A DNA stretch of 64,000 bases from Heligmosomoides polygyrus polygyrus (taxonomy: Eukaryota > Nematoda > Chromadorea > Rhabditida > Heligmosomidae). Location: positions 83,804,408 through 83,868,407 of the forward strand of contig OX377202.1 in the NCBI GenBank assembly GCA_947396885.1. Direction: 5' to 3'. Numbering within the stretch: the first letter of the stretch is position 1; every line of letters begins with the position of its first letter. Shown here in pieces: positions 11,401 to 21,069 of the stretch. A program made the translations under genes and the position numbers. The notes beneath the pieces were generated by a model. It was not told the origin of the DNA and ran no database searches. It was given only the letters and a program-made list of their open reading frames with translations.

Positions 11401-12687
11401 TAAAAGAGAAGCTCAATACACAGATACATAGAGGTGCTGTGACTGTATTTGCCAAGTTTTTTTTAATCATACCAGTCGTACGTCGGCCTAGCGGCCGCCT
11501 ACGACTGGTTGGTGGCTTCGCCCCCAACCCCGAGAATAGGACGCCATGGCCGCTACGGGTTTCCTATTCTTCCCTAGGCCTTCTGACCTTTATGTTAAAC
11601 GAGATGGATCGATTGATCCGACGTCAGATTCGTGTTCAGCGACCTCGATTACCCCCGGGACTGAGGTTTCGCCCCACTTGAGCGCCATCCTCAAAAAATC
11701 GATAATATCGATCGATATCGATTGGTCGACTCCAGATTCGTGTTCAGCGACCTCGATTACCCCCGGGACTGAGGTTTCGCCCCACTTGAGCGCCATCCTC
11801 AAAAAATCGATAATATCGATCGATACCGATTGGTCGACTTCAGATTCGTGTTCAGCGACCTCGATTACCCCCACGGCCGAAGTTTCGCGCCACTTATGCG
11901 CCATCCTCAAAAAATCGATAATATCGATCGATATCGATTGGTCGACTCCAGATTCGTGTTCAGCGACCTCGATTACCCCCGGGACTGAGGTTTCGCCCCA
12001 CTTGAGCGCCATCCTCACAAAATCGATAATATCGATCGATACCGATTGGTCGACTTCAGATTCGTGTTCAGCGACCTCGATTACCCCCAGGGCCGAAGTT
12101 TCGTGCCGCCGACGTGTTCGACACGTCTACGGTTTGCCATGCACGGTTGCCGACGTGTTTGGTACATGGACGGCTCGCCATGCACGGTCGCCGACGTGTT
12201 CGGCACGTCGACGGCTCGCCATGCACGGTTGCCGACGTGTTCGGCACGTCTACGGCTCGCCATGCATAGTTGCCGACGTGTTCGGCACGTCTAGGGCTAG
12301 CCATCCATAGTTGCCGACTCAGTGCCTCCATTCCAGTTGTGACGGAAACACACACACACACACGCACACACGCACACACACACACGCTTGCTCCTTTATA
12401 TATAGTAGGATTTTCGCCAATTTGCTTTTTGGTAATCTGTTTATTTTTAAGCATGCTATAAGAATGTGCCCGGCGTGAGAAACTGCGACGCCATATTATA
12501 TTATGAGTCAATTTGTTTGGATCACTATTGCGGGACTATCAAGAACGGGTCGAAGGTGTTGTGCTGGTGCAACACAAAGAACGGTCGCAAAGAAAACTGT
12601 AAGTTTCTCGAGATATCGAAAAGCAGTTACTTAGAATTACAGACTAACGAGTGTTCCTACCAGAAACACTCTCCGGATCTATCCTAA
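8432..12687 (+). CDS. Secreted eight-cysteine peptide (two exons)
   Basis: Exon 1 (8432-8489) encodes a short leader, MLALLLLLLCALSHS, that is a clear signal peptide. It ends at donor G|GTAATA (8490). Exon 2 (12452-12687, TAA stop) follows acceptor TTTTTAAG and is in phase (1 nt + 2 nt). The joined product is 97 residues, of which about 78 follow the leader, with eight cysteines in exon 2 including a CxC-type pair (LCWCNT). This is the look of a disulfide-rich secreted peptide; parasitic nematodes release many of these. No family is recognised. The acceptor ends AAG rather than CAG, so the exon 2 start is less certain. The intron is about 4 kb and full of repeats. Alternatively, exon 1 could splice to the partial exon 2 copy at 8637. 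Confidence 0.55.
8595..8650 (+). repeat. 56-bp copy of intron end and start of exon 2
   Basis: This stretch matches 12410-12465 at all but one position. It contains the same TTTTTAAG acceptor (AG at 8635-8636) and the first codons of exon 2, then diverges. Spliced to exon 1 it would give a product that stops after about 18 further codons. It is either a relic of exon duplication or one of two direct repeats flanking a roughly 3.8 kb insertion in the gene. Confidence 0.8.
8893..8911. repeat. Short perfect palindrome
   Basis: The 19 bp sequence GCATCCCAAATTGGGATGC is self-complementary apart from its centre. It lies just outside the inverted-repeat element that follows. Its role is unknown. 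Confidence 0.6.
8980..9840. mobile_element. Inverted-repeat element in the peptide-gene intron
   Basis: The left arm (about 8980-9165) and right arm (about 9680-9835) are inverted copies. They share, for example, GGTGGTCGGGTCA, TTGGCTCAAAC and GGTGCTGAAC blocks in the same order. The left arm also holds a direct internal repeat, ACCGATTTGGCTCAAACTTC (near 8981 and 9105). The roughly 500 bp core has no recognisable coding. It is probably a non-autonomous DNA element. Confidence 0.65.
10360..10589 (+). CDS. Possible two-exon 3' end of a small gene
   Basis: A stretch beginning MVCLLCDKLITFEEEF (ATG near 10357) runs to a strong donor GA|GTAAGT (10414). After a 66 bp intron ending CTCGCAG (10479), a second exon continues in phase and stops with TGA at 10587-10589; its translation is acidic then basic (EEIVRPAADDVDNC...). 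The donor, intron size, acceptor and phase all agree. A CxxC pair is present near the start. No upstream exon was found and no family is recognised. It could be a decayed gene end inside the larger intron of the peptide gene. Confidence 0.35.
10590..11626. other. Non-coding intronic or intergenic DNA
   Basis: No exon is recognised. It holds a short direct repeat, CACTGAAACTTAAGCTCA, near 11152 and 11172. The 3' part (from about 11200) is GC-rich and leads into the tandem arrays. Confidence 0.45.
11627..12107. repeat. 108-bp tandem array with 216-bp higher-order pattern
   Basis: Units start with GATTCGTGTTCAGCGACC at 11627, 11735, 11843, 11951 and 12059, exactly 108 bp apart, and the last is truncated. 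Each contains a palindromic ATCGATAATATCGATCGAT stretch. Units alternate between two types (GATATCGATTGGTCGACTCC against GATACCGATTGGTCGACTTC), giving a 216 bp dimer. Because 108 is divisible by three, all six frames stay fairly open, but nothing suggests translation. Confidence 0.9.
12108..12318. repeat. 41-bp tandem array
   Basis: Copies of GCCGACGTGTTCGGCACGTC begin at 12108, 12149, 12190, 12231 and 12272, with a last partial copy at 12313, exactly 41 bp apart. The unit is GC-rich and includes the palindrome-like CGACGTGTTCGGCACGTCG. The array directly abuts the 108 bp array. A 41 bp unit shifts frame each copy, so it is not coding. Confidence 0.9.
12346..12388. repeat. CA microsatellite
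   Basis: An interrupted (CA)n run with occasional CG substitutions lies directly after the 41 bp array and about 65 bp before exon 2 of the secreted-peptide gene. Confidence 0.9.
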
Positions 12688-12689
12688 TC

Positions 12690-12704
12690 GGGGGGGGGGG
12701 GGGG
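12690..12704 (+). repeat. Poly-G tract just after a stop codon
   Basis: Fifteen consecutive G residues start three bases after the TAA of the eight-cysteine peptide exon. Such a tract in a 3' UTR could form quadruplex structure, or its length may be a sequencing artefact. Confidence 0.7.
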
Positions 12705-14339
12705 AGGTGCATGCTGTAATTTGTGCCTCCATTACCTCTCTAGAGCTAGTATGAGAGCTTCGGCTGCTGTCTCATGATACGAGAGCTTTCATTCGAATTC
12801 AGAGGATGAGGTTTTATAGTATGAGATGATGTACGCAATTGGCACTTTACGGTTGCCCCTCCCGACTAGGATACATCCCGCTCTCCTTCACGCTTAGTGC
12901 GTTAGGGAACGTAAACGCGAAGCGATCTTTTCTAAGCAGCACATGGGGTTGAAAGACTATGAGAGCATGCCTTCTCGCTTGCCCGGATCATTTTTAGCTA
13001 AGTATATTTCACGTCTAATGAAAGCCTCAAAATACTCATTTCAGGGGTATGGCCGATGATCTGCAGTAATGGAAGAATGCTCAACGTCCCAGAGATCCCG
13101 GTGTGTAACGAGTCTGTCTGATTGATTAAATGATAGATTGAATGACTCTTGCAGTTTTGTCTCCAATTATGCTTATGCCCTCACGCTTTTGTGGCGCCAG
13201 AATAAAGCGGATAGTGTATAGAAGGGGCAGGTAATTTTAGAGTATCTAAAATAACCCCTGGTGCATTCCAGAGGACATTCCCTCACGTCTGCCTGTAGCG
13301 CTGGGACACCAACAACAAACTTACGAAGCACCACCGTTGTCCAGAGAAGCTGAGGATTAGTGTTCAGCATTCATCACTTCCATCTTCAGTCTCGAGCACC
13401 GTTCCGGACAGAATCGGCGACTGACTTAAGTGTGCATGTTGTCCAGCTCGACAAACACTGTTCCTGGATTTGCTGTTTACTAAATCCTAATTAACGCCCG
13501 AAATCTTATTTTGAAAACCGTAATTGAAAAAGTCCCTTATCACCAAAGCGGAATACGACAGAGCGCATTAGGTTCTAAGTTTTCAATTTTGGCGCCACTT
13601 CTAGCCTCTTCTAAATATGCAAGGTCAAGTTTTCCAGTCTTCAGCATGTTGGGTACTTCCCTGCTCTTTTCTAAAATTGGGATTTGTGAGCGAAGTCTGA
13701 GGTTTCTTGCTTTCCTAACATCAGTCAAATCCGTTAGCAGCAGTGCTGCAAAGAGAATACAGGACCTTCCACGTCTGACTTTCGATAAATCTTGGCATCT
13801 TGGACGTTGTAGTCAACGAGCGTTTTATTCAGCGTCACCAAGATTGGTAGAAAGCGTTATTACGGCTCACGTTTCGGCGTTGTCGCCTTCTTTAGAGCCT
13901 GGAAAAGTCGAAGACATTTGAGAAACTACCCTCCCAAATGTCATTACATTCTGCAGGAACCCATCCAAAAGGCTAAAAAACTTAGAAATACAGGGAATAC
14001 AGGACCGTTTATCAAATTATTTATATTTATGTTGCCTCGCTTCTATCGGATGAACCTCACGGCGTTGAGCTCGACATTAGGTGCGACGAAATCGATTCTA
14101 GGCGTTACCCTTCTTGCCGCTCTGAGTCTTAGCGAGGGGTAGACTTGCTTCCACCACATCTGACACCAAACTGCAGAGTCAAGGTTTAACAAGAGTGTAG
14201 CATGTCTTAATCACCCCGCACCACCAGCAGGATTAAATAAAAAGGCAACGAATGGAAAACGTCTCGAAAATTTAAGAGAAAGAGAGACACATTCTAAGAG
14301 ATCACTAGTACCGAATCTAACGCAGATTCTTGCTATGGT
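12705..14339. other. Intergenic DNA with a faint retroelement trace
   Basis: No gene is recognised. Near 13855-13915 the minus strand reads GAAGGCGACAACGCCGAAACGT, a motif type often seen at junctions of retroelement copies; it suggests an old interspersed repeat spanning about 13540-13920. The rest shows no splice-bounded protein-like stretch. Confidence 0.35.
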
Positions 14340-14905
14340 ATACAAAGTGTCACCGAATTAATTTGCTCCGAATGCATGACACAGCTCCGAATTTGGTTGA
14401 CATTAGAAGATCAGAGACGCTATCGCGGAGAAAACCAAGTGCATGGTAATTGGTCCGAAGGCTGAGACATCGGCTCTATACAAACTGCAATCCACAAGCC
14501 TCATGCCTGTATGGGAAGCTCGAGAACTAGGTTTTTGATTAATGCTAACTTGGACTTCAGCAGTTACTACAGAATACTGTGAAGAAGGCGAACTATAGCA
14601 TCTACATATACTCTGTTCAGGCTTCTACGATCGAAGGATCCCCAAGTGTGTTTACGGGTTTATAAATCCTGTGTTTGATCGATATTGGAGTTTGGAATAA
14701 CTGTTTGGGATCCTTGCAAAAAGAATTACATCGAGTTCTTGGAGAGCGTTCAGAATAGTTTTACCCAGAAGCTATATTTGAGATGTTGTGATGTTAACTA
14801 CTTGCAGCTCCCCAATAAGCCAGAAAGGACAAAAGTACTTAGCCTTCCAACGCTTGTTAGTAGAAGAAGAAATGCTGGTCTCACCACGATGTTCAAAATT
14901 TAACT
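14340..14905 (+). pseudogene. CR1/jockey-like LINE reverse transcriptase, C-terminal fragment
   Basis: The reading from about 14585 to 14905 ends in a segment typical of the C-terminus of non-LTR retrotransposon polymerases: LLRSKDPQV, then a 'position along the gene' segment with LEFGITVWDP, then NYIEFLESVQNSFTQKLYLR. The pattern (I/L)EYGS.VW.P.....I..(I/L)E.VQR.FT+.+ is conserved in CR1, jockey and relatives. Upstream (about 14440-14560) further matches to the preceding region (LG.. LMLTW) occur in shifted frames with stops. The catalytic palm is absent, so this is a truncated 3' end of a copy. Confidence 0.75.
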
Positions 14906-16121
14906 CACACTGACTGACTAAACCTGAGAGAGGTAAACTAAGGCTCTACGTCTCGGTTGCGAAGACGAAGATTAGGACAAATTTCTTCACCTATCGAATC
15001 TATTCACCTTTCGGCAAGTGTGTTGCATGCTTATTCCTTGCTAATGAAGTTCGCTCTCTCTTTCTCTCTTGGTGTTAAATTCATATGTAAGGTATGGGAT
15101 AGTATTCATTTTATATCGCCGCTTCTATGGCGCCATTTATCTTTATGAGGTCCCTAATCTTTAGGTAATAAGTCACTAATTCGATTTAAGCAGACGTGGA
15201 CCAGGTAGTGAAGATGGATAACCGCACTCTCTTGACTTTAGGACAAGTAGTTAGAATTCATATCTAATCTATTGATTAACCTACCCTAGCCTTCTTGTAA
15301 GCGCAGAAAAGGATAAATTCAGGCAACAATAATTTCCTTTGCAGGACGCGCCACACATTCTACTTCTACTGGATATTATAGGGGCAATTTGGTTATGATT
15401 TTAGCTTTTACAATAAAATCGGCCAATGAATTCAGTGTTTCATTTTCCTCACATGCCTGGTATCGAACTGAAGGCATCGAGCAACGCTTCTGCCAGAGTA
15501 CTCCAGTAGATCTTCCTCGCTCGAGGCCTCGAAAGGTCATATCGTGAGTTCGAGCGTTCAAGAGGAAGAGTGGACGTCCTCGCGTTCTCTTGTCATTTCA
15601 CGGAGTCAAGTCGGTCTAGGATGTCCTCCGGCGGATGACAGCGAAACACGTTATGTGACCTGACTGTCTAGCATGCTTGAAAGCTTCGACAACTTGGATC
15701 TGAGAATGGGAGCTGTTTGGACCATTGGTCGACATATTCAATTGCTGCTTGTAAGTCACTAACATAGTCCATCTCTTTGACACACTTGTAGATCTTCATC
15801 GTTATCTGCCGCTTGCTTGCATAGCCCGAACACCTTTACATCACGAATCAATTTTCAGTAGGAGCGAGCCAACGATCTCTGTGCTATCCTCATAACGTGA
15901 CTATCACGGCACGTTCACTTTTCCTTTTGGTAAATCCTAGGTTTATTCGGCTGCGATCACTTCGGCAGTAAAAAATGGATATGCAAACTTCTCACCAAGA
16001 GCGACACGTATTGGTCAGAGCGATTAATTGCTGTTGCTTTCATTGCGCTAAACATGACGCGATGACGGCGTGGACGTACGTTTTAGCGAACGACTCGCAA
16101 AAGAAATCAGGCTGGCGATAG
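14906..16121. other. Intergenic; possible tRNA-like SINE head on minus strand
   Basis: No gene is recognised. Around 15450-15525, the minus strand has an A-box-like TGGAGTACTCTGG and a B-box-like AGTTCGATACC, spaced as in tRNA-derived SINEs. The body is not convincing, so this remains a suggestion. Confidence 0.3.
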
Positions 16122-16123
16122 TA

Positions 16124-17185
16124 TTTGGTTGTCCCATAAGTCTTCGCCGTTTTCTTCAACGATTCACTGCAGATTTCGCCGACGGTCTCTTGCATAGCGC
16201 TGCACAGCTTTCGAAAGAGAATGATTTGCTCTATCAGAGGGTGTATTGCATTTCTTTTTTCATCATGGATTTTGTCAATTTTCAGGTCGTTGAAGTGAAA
16301 AGTGAAAAAGTGAAAAAGTAGCCATTTGCGCACTTGTTCTCTCCGCTTAGGTTTGTAATTTTTTGCGCAGTTTTTTATAGCATTTTTTATTTTTTTAGAA
16401 GAGAATGTTCTGTACTACAAGAATATGCGTTGGTCCTATTTTCTCACTTGTCCTTTATTGATTTTTAGGCCATCAAATTGGGACGTCCGAAGGAGGATGG
16501 TTATTTTTGCCGACAGCTCCTGCTCTGTGGTTGGAATTTCTGGGTTGCTGTCATATGTCATTCGAAAGAAAATGTCTTGATCTATAAGAATGTGTCGCGT
16601 TTATTGAATTCTATTGAATGTCAACAAAATGCCGAAAAGAGAAAAATCGTCTTCACCCACAACTCCTTCTCCTTCTTCAGTTGTTGATATTCGACAGAAA
16701 TCAGCGGGAGCCAATAAACGCGACACAAATTCTTACTGAGCAAGACATCCTCTTCCAAACGACATATAACATTAAGCAAAAAAGTTCAACCACAGAACCG
16801 CAGTTTTGGTAAAAATTCGGACGGGAAGGTCGGAATTCCCAATTTGATGGCCTAAAAATCAATAAAGGACAAGTGAGCAAGTAGCACTAACACATATTCT
16901 TGTAGTACAGAACATTGTCTTCTAAATGCTATAAAAAACTGCGCAAAAAATCACAAACCTAAGAGGAGAGAGCAAGTGCGCAAATGGCTGCTTTTTCACT
17001 TTTTCACTTTACACTTTAACGACCTAAAAATTGACAAATTTCATGATGAAAAAAGAAATGCAATACACACCCTGATAGAGCAAATCATTCTCTTTCGAAA
17101 GCTGTGCAGCGCTATGCAAGAGACCGTCGGCGAAATCTGCAGTGAATCGTTGAAGAAAACGGCGAAGACTTATGGGACAACCTAA
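16124..17185. mobile_element. Palindromic mariner-type element (1,062 bp)
   Basis: The ends read TTTGGTTGTCCCATAAGTCTT (from 16124) and, on the other strand, TTAGGTTGTCCCATAAGTCTT (ending at 17185). They are flanked by TA on both sides (16122-16123 and 17186-17187), the Tc1/mariner target duplication. The two halves are inverted copies almost to the centre: arms of about 480 bp (16124-16606 and 16712-17185) around a loop of about 105 bp. The same translated segment (RKWLLFHFFT... to ...KTAKTYGTT) appears on opposite strands in the two arms and is only a consequence of that symmetry. There is no transposase. Confidence 0.85.
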
Positions 17186-17187
17186 TA

Positions 17188-18250
17188 CTTTGGAAGGGTA
17201 GTCACTTCGCTACTTCAATAAATGCCCTTCATCTTCTAACAACAATAAATAAAGTCAGCCTTGACCTCTGATAAAAGCTAACGAAATACGATTTTCCAGA
17301 GCATTTTGATAGCTGAGCAAAAAGAATATGTCCACAGTCGACAAGCAAGAAAAAGCTCCAAAAACGCAGAAGTTTGAGTATTTACACATAGTGAGTTTAG
17401 ACAGAAACATATATAAAAAGTCATAGGTTTAGAAACACATTCCTGTACATCCATGTTCAATAAAAATGTTCATTTCCTAAAATTAGGAACTGGTGACCTC
17501 CGATTACGAATAGTTTGCGATCAGAAAAGCACCGCTAAAAGCTTCATAACTAGAACTAAGTGCCGTAACGTACCATTGTTAACATAAAGCTAACTTTTAA
17601 TGAACCTTTCGACGACAAATGTTTTCAGGGAATAACACTAACGATACTCGATGACTTTTTGTACTTTTAATTTGCATGCATGGTGGAGTAAATCACGTAC
17701 AATTGTGCTTAGGTAAAGGTGGCTTAGAATTGGTGATGTATTCGATTTACCTCCCTTTTGCTATCGCATCGTTTGCTATTGGAGCTAAACAGGCTTCATA
17801 GGACGCCGAGTGGTTCCGTAGTTAATTCCTTTCGAGTATTCGCTATCAGGTTAATGTTTTGAAAAATTGGAATAGGAAGGCACCACACAGTTTCACAAAG
17901 TGTCTACCGAAAACTCGTTAGAATATTTCATTAACTGCGTCAGAATTTCAACTCCGCTCCCTGAAGCAAACCTGCTAGGTCATTTTAATGGTATATTGCT
18001 AAAACAAAAAACCAAAAAAGGGACATAGTTTCAAAACAAGTGCTTGAGGAACAAGAATAATTCCGAAAACTATTCGTATTTATTTCGAGCAATATTTCTC
18101 ATACAAAAAAAAACTGCCTTTTCAGGGAACACACATGGTCACGCTCAAACTATCTTTAGCACCGCCCTTGACAATCTGATAGCAAAACGTCTTGCTGTAG
18201 GATTAAACGAGCTTCACGCAGTTTTTTGTTACAGTGGTGTTTTGTTGCGA
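17188..18250. other. Intergenic, no gene seen
   Basis: The sequence is A+T-rich with no recognisable exon, repeat copy or RNA. Confidence 0.45.
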
Positions 18251-18254
18251 TTGA

Positions 18255-18325
18255 AACTCTGGCGCCAAGCAGGACTCGAACCCGCACCTGATGCTGACCT
18301 GCTGTTTTCCGAGAGACCACTATAA
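18255..18325 (-). repeat. tRNA-like (SINE head) sequence
   Basis: On the minus strand a B-box GGTTCGAGTCC is preceded by an A-box-like TAGTGGTCTCTCGG about 35 bases upstream. The flanking bases do not form a convincing acceptor stem, so a functional tRNA is unlikely; a tRNA-derived SINE head fits better. Confidence 0.4.
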
Positions 18326-18483
18326 TGAAAAAGTCGGCATTACTGAAAAGTTGTCTGAAAATCTCTTCAAGGAAATGTAAAAAGTGGCGGAACTCTGTCA
18401 CAGTGGACACCGAAACATGGAATAAATCAGCACCTGCACTGCATGAAGATAATATTATTTTAGAACCATATTGACATGTTGGG

Positions 18484-18780
18484 CGCGTGGTGGCTTAGTC
18501 GGAGGAGGCGAGGTGCTTCGTGTATCTGACTACAGGTTCTTGGGTCGGACTTCCCGGCCAGGCAAACCAAGTATTCATCCCTTCGGATCGGTGAATTGAT
18601 AGCAGAGTTGCTTGGCAACGAAAACACAGACTTTTCCATCGGGCGCTTACAGGAAGTCATTGTAAAGGCCAAAGACGCATTCAAATTTCCTCCACTCATC
18701 CCGTAGAAGTGTGTGTCGTATACCAAAAAAGGATTTGACCAACGCCGTCCTATATCCACCATTGTTATTCCACGATTTGG
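18484..18780 (+). repeat. tRNA-derived SINE
   Basis: The head carries an A-box-like TGGCTTAGTCGG and B-box-like GGTTCTTGGGTCGGACTTCC. The body shares ordered blocks with many other copies in the window: GGCCAGGCAAACCAAG, TCGGTGAATTG, TCATCGGGCG, AGTCATTGTAAAGGCCAAA and CATTCAAATTTCCTCCACTCATC. RNA polymerase III transcription from the internal boxes is the norm for this class. Confidence 0.65.
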
Positions 18781-18789
18781 AAAACGTGC

Positions 18790-20000
18790 CACTATATTCG
18801 AAAATATAGCATCATAGCCAGAAAACAAAGGCTGCGTGTTTAGGTTCCGCCTGCCGCTATAGGTCGCAGCAAAGCATATTCGTAGCCGACACGACACTGT
18901 TAGAAGAATTTATCGGGAAAATTTTATTTTTGAATCAAAAACCGTAGTCTTAGAAAGGACATTTCACTCCAACATCGGTTGTCTACGCAGTCTCGTTTCA
19001 TTCCCAAATCCTAATTACACACAGCTTTCTATGAAGAATCTTGGGCTTTAAGGCAAATCTTGCTATGTTATACAGGAAGGTAGAAGGACATCCTGCACTG
19101 TCCAAAAATTTCGTTAGCTAAACAGAATTCATAAGCGCTGCCAACAAAAACTTATAATGGAATCACTGCGAATAGTAGGGTGATTCATGAAATGCTATTT
19201 ACAAGCAGTGAGCATGGAATGGCCCCCTGCTTTGGGATCATCCCAAAGAAGAGATTTTCTCACAAAAACACTCATTAGGCAACAAGAGACAAAAAGAACC
19301 TTGAAGGATTCGGTATAGAATTGCGACAAAAAGGGAAGACCAAGAAGAGAAAACCGAGTGTTCCGGGAGAGGTGACATTCAAAAAATTGGAATTCGAGAC
19401 AAAAACGATATCGGAACTGTGATAGCGCGCGAATGGGATCGACTTGTAAGAGGCAGCGTGTCAGTAAACAGATCCTCAGCAAGGAACGAGAAGGTCACGC
19501 GATCACGCTGGGTCTAGAGCTTTCAACCGGGGCTCTTCGGAAACTCAGAAACGGAGCAGTTGTGAGTATAGAACAAAAGCCGGGAGTCCGTTAGGAATGG
19601 AATCGACAAACGACACCGGTGTCCTGTTATGTCAGGCAAACCTCGACATCGCCGAAACCAGAGCAGTTCTTGAAGAAAAAGGTACCACGGTACAAGGCTC
19701 CTTTGTCGGATAATTGACATCGGATAGATTGCTGAAGCACTGAGAAAGGCAAAAATATGTACAATTAATCATAAAGTGCATCAGATGCAAGGGACACCTG
19801 GCTGATTGAGATCATATGTTCGTGAAGGGCAGCAATTAGCGGTCACCGGATCATTGCCCCTCCATCATGGGATCAAATTTGGAGCTTATCCAAAAGTACG
19901 AAATATGTGAAGTTTGCTCTGAACTATTGGAAGTATGTGGCTTTCTCCTGCGCCATATATGTAGCTTGACCTAGACCATCCTAGTGCAAAACATTCTCTG
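18790..20000 (+). repeat. Multi-copy block A (direct copy 1)
   Basis: This stretch recurs at 23700-24370 in the same orientation and, inverted, at 25770-26830. Shared landmarks are GTAGCCGACAC, TTGTCTACGCAG, CAAATCTTG, ACAGATCCTCAGCAAGGAACG and GCATCAGATGCAAGGGACACCTGGCTGATTGAGATCAT (start near 19780). The copies differ by scattered substitutions and indels. Parts read open (for example KQILSKEREGHAITLG near 19460) but stops and shifts interrupt all copies. The origin is unknown. Confidence 0.75.
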
Positions 20001-20035
20001 AAGTCCAAGTGAATTATTTTGTACAAATTATTTTG

Positions 20036-20990
20036 AATTATTTTATTTTTTAGGAGAAAAAACGGATTCAACGTTGCTTTCGAACGCAACAAATCAGCAG
20101 CTTTTAGCGCTTTGCAAGATCTTGAGCGACTACAACATGCTGTCGAATCCTTTGAACTCTTGAACAGCAAATGTGGGCTGCAACATCGCAACCTGCAGTT
20201 GCCCTTGGTGAGCAGCTGCAGTACAACTTCTGCTAGCTCGAAATCCCAAAATGCGTGCACAAGCGAAGTTGGATAGCGCTTGAACTTGATTAGATGAAGT
20301 TACGGAGGGTAAAAAAAACCTATAAGTTTCTGCTCTGCAACCTCTTCATTGCTGAGACAGAAAACTCAAGGTACGGTTTTCCAGGACCGTGTCCAATATT
20401 TTCAGCAGGCCCTAATCTGAAGAACGCACTTATCGAAACGCTGAGATTGAACCACTGAATATTTGCAGTACAGCTACAGACCAGCGAATATGGCATGGTT
20501 CATGAGACCATGAGGGAAATGGTGTCAGTTGGTGTGACCGGTCATGAGGCCTTGGCTATGGCGCCCTCAACTTCGCCTCTGGTCACACATTGTACGACAC
20601 CGAAAGGCATGGGTTCGGCCTCCGTTACTGGCCTTGCTATGACTAGGACGCCAAACGACGCCAGCCATAATCGCTCTCTCTTTGAGATGCGTCATGCGCT
20701 CTGCTGTAAGGACGTCATGGATCCCTCTTGAATGTGTACTTACCAGAAAAAAATATCCAGGAGGTGGTCGCGCGACATCTATTGAAAAGTTGTTCCTTCT
20801 CAAAAAGTGCAGACGATAAGAGCTTCTCTTGCCTCCCTTTCAATACATATAACGAGCATCTGCCTAAGGAAGTAAAAGCCGCAAATGCACCACCCTGCTG
20901 CTTTTAAGAATGGCTTAAGTGAACTACATGAACTACAACTGCGACGGATTTTAGATGACTAGTTACGTATGAGCTTTGCCGGAAAGTTCT
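20036..20990 (+). repeat. Multi-copy block B (copy 1)
   Basis: This block is repeated in inverted orientation at 28090-29010. Shared landmarks are the exon-like stretch near 20055, GTACAGCTACAGACCAG, the GCGTCATGCGCTC segment near 20690 and CTCCTGGATA/TATCCAGGAGGTGGTCGCGCGACATCT near 20752. Short SINE-like motifs lie inside. It directly follows block A on this strand. Confidence 0.7.
20055..20275 (+). pseudogene. Exon-like open stretch in block B
   Basis: After the strong acceptor TTTATTTTTTAG, one frame stays open for about 73 codons to a TAG near 20273. It reads RKNGFNVAFERNKSAAFSAL then helical, E/L-rich sequence (DLERLQHAVESFELLNSKCG) and a serine-rich tail, which looks like a C-terminal exon with a coiled coil. 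The inverted copy near 28820-29000 keeps the acceptor but has stops in this frame. The family is not recognised; it may be a gene fragment carried within a repeat. Confidence 0.35.
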
Positions 20991-21069
20991 GGCAGTTTGA
21001 CTGGTTCCCTTCAAACAACCACAGCTTTCTTCGTTCTCACCAGATTCACTCGAAATGAGCATCACAATA

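Noticed and set aside
11546..12310. A 254-codon open frame with 36-residue repeats
   Set aside because: The 108 bp unit length keeps frames open automatically; the opposite strand is open as well, and the frame runs on into the 41 bp array where the periodicity is not a multiple of three.
13511..13921. A 136-codon frame, apparently a mitochondrial-type or membrane protein
   Set aside because: The sequence ends in a retroelement-type junction motif on the minus strand and shows no domain; probably chance openness in an old repeat.
16040..16333. Two similar proteins on opposite strands (16.0-16.3 and 17.0-17.2 kb)
   Set aside because: They are the two arms of one palindromic mariner-type element, not genes.
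19195..20260. Minus-strand frames of 95-124 codons in block A/B
   Set aside because: They cross the boundary between two repeat blocks and are not preserved in the other copies.
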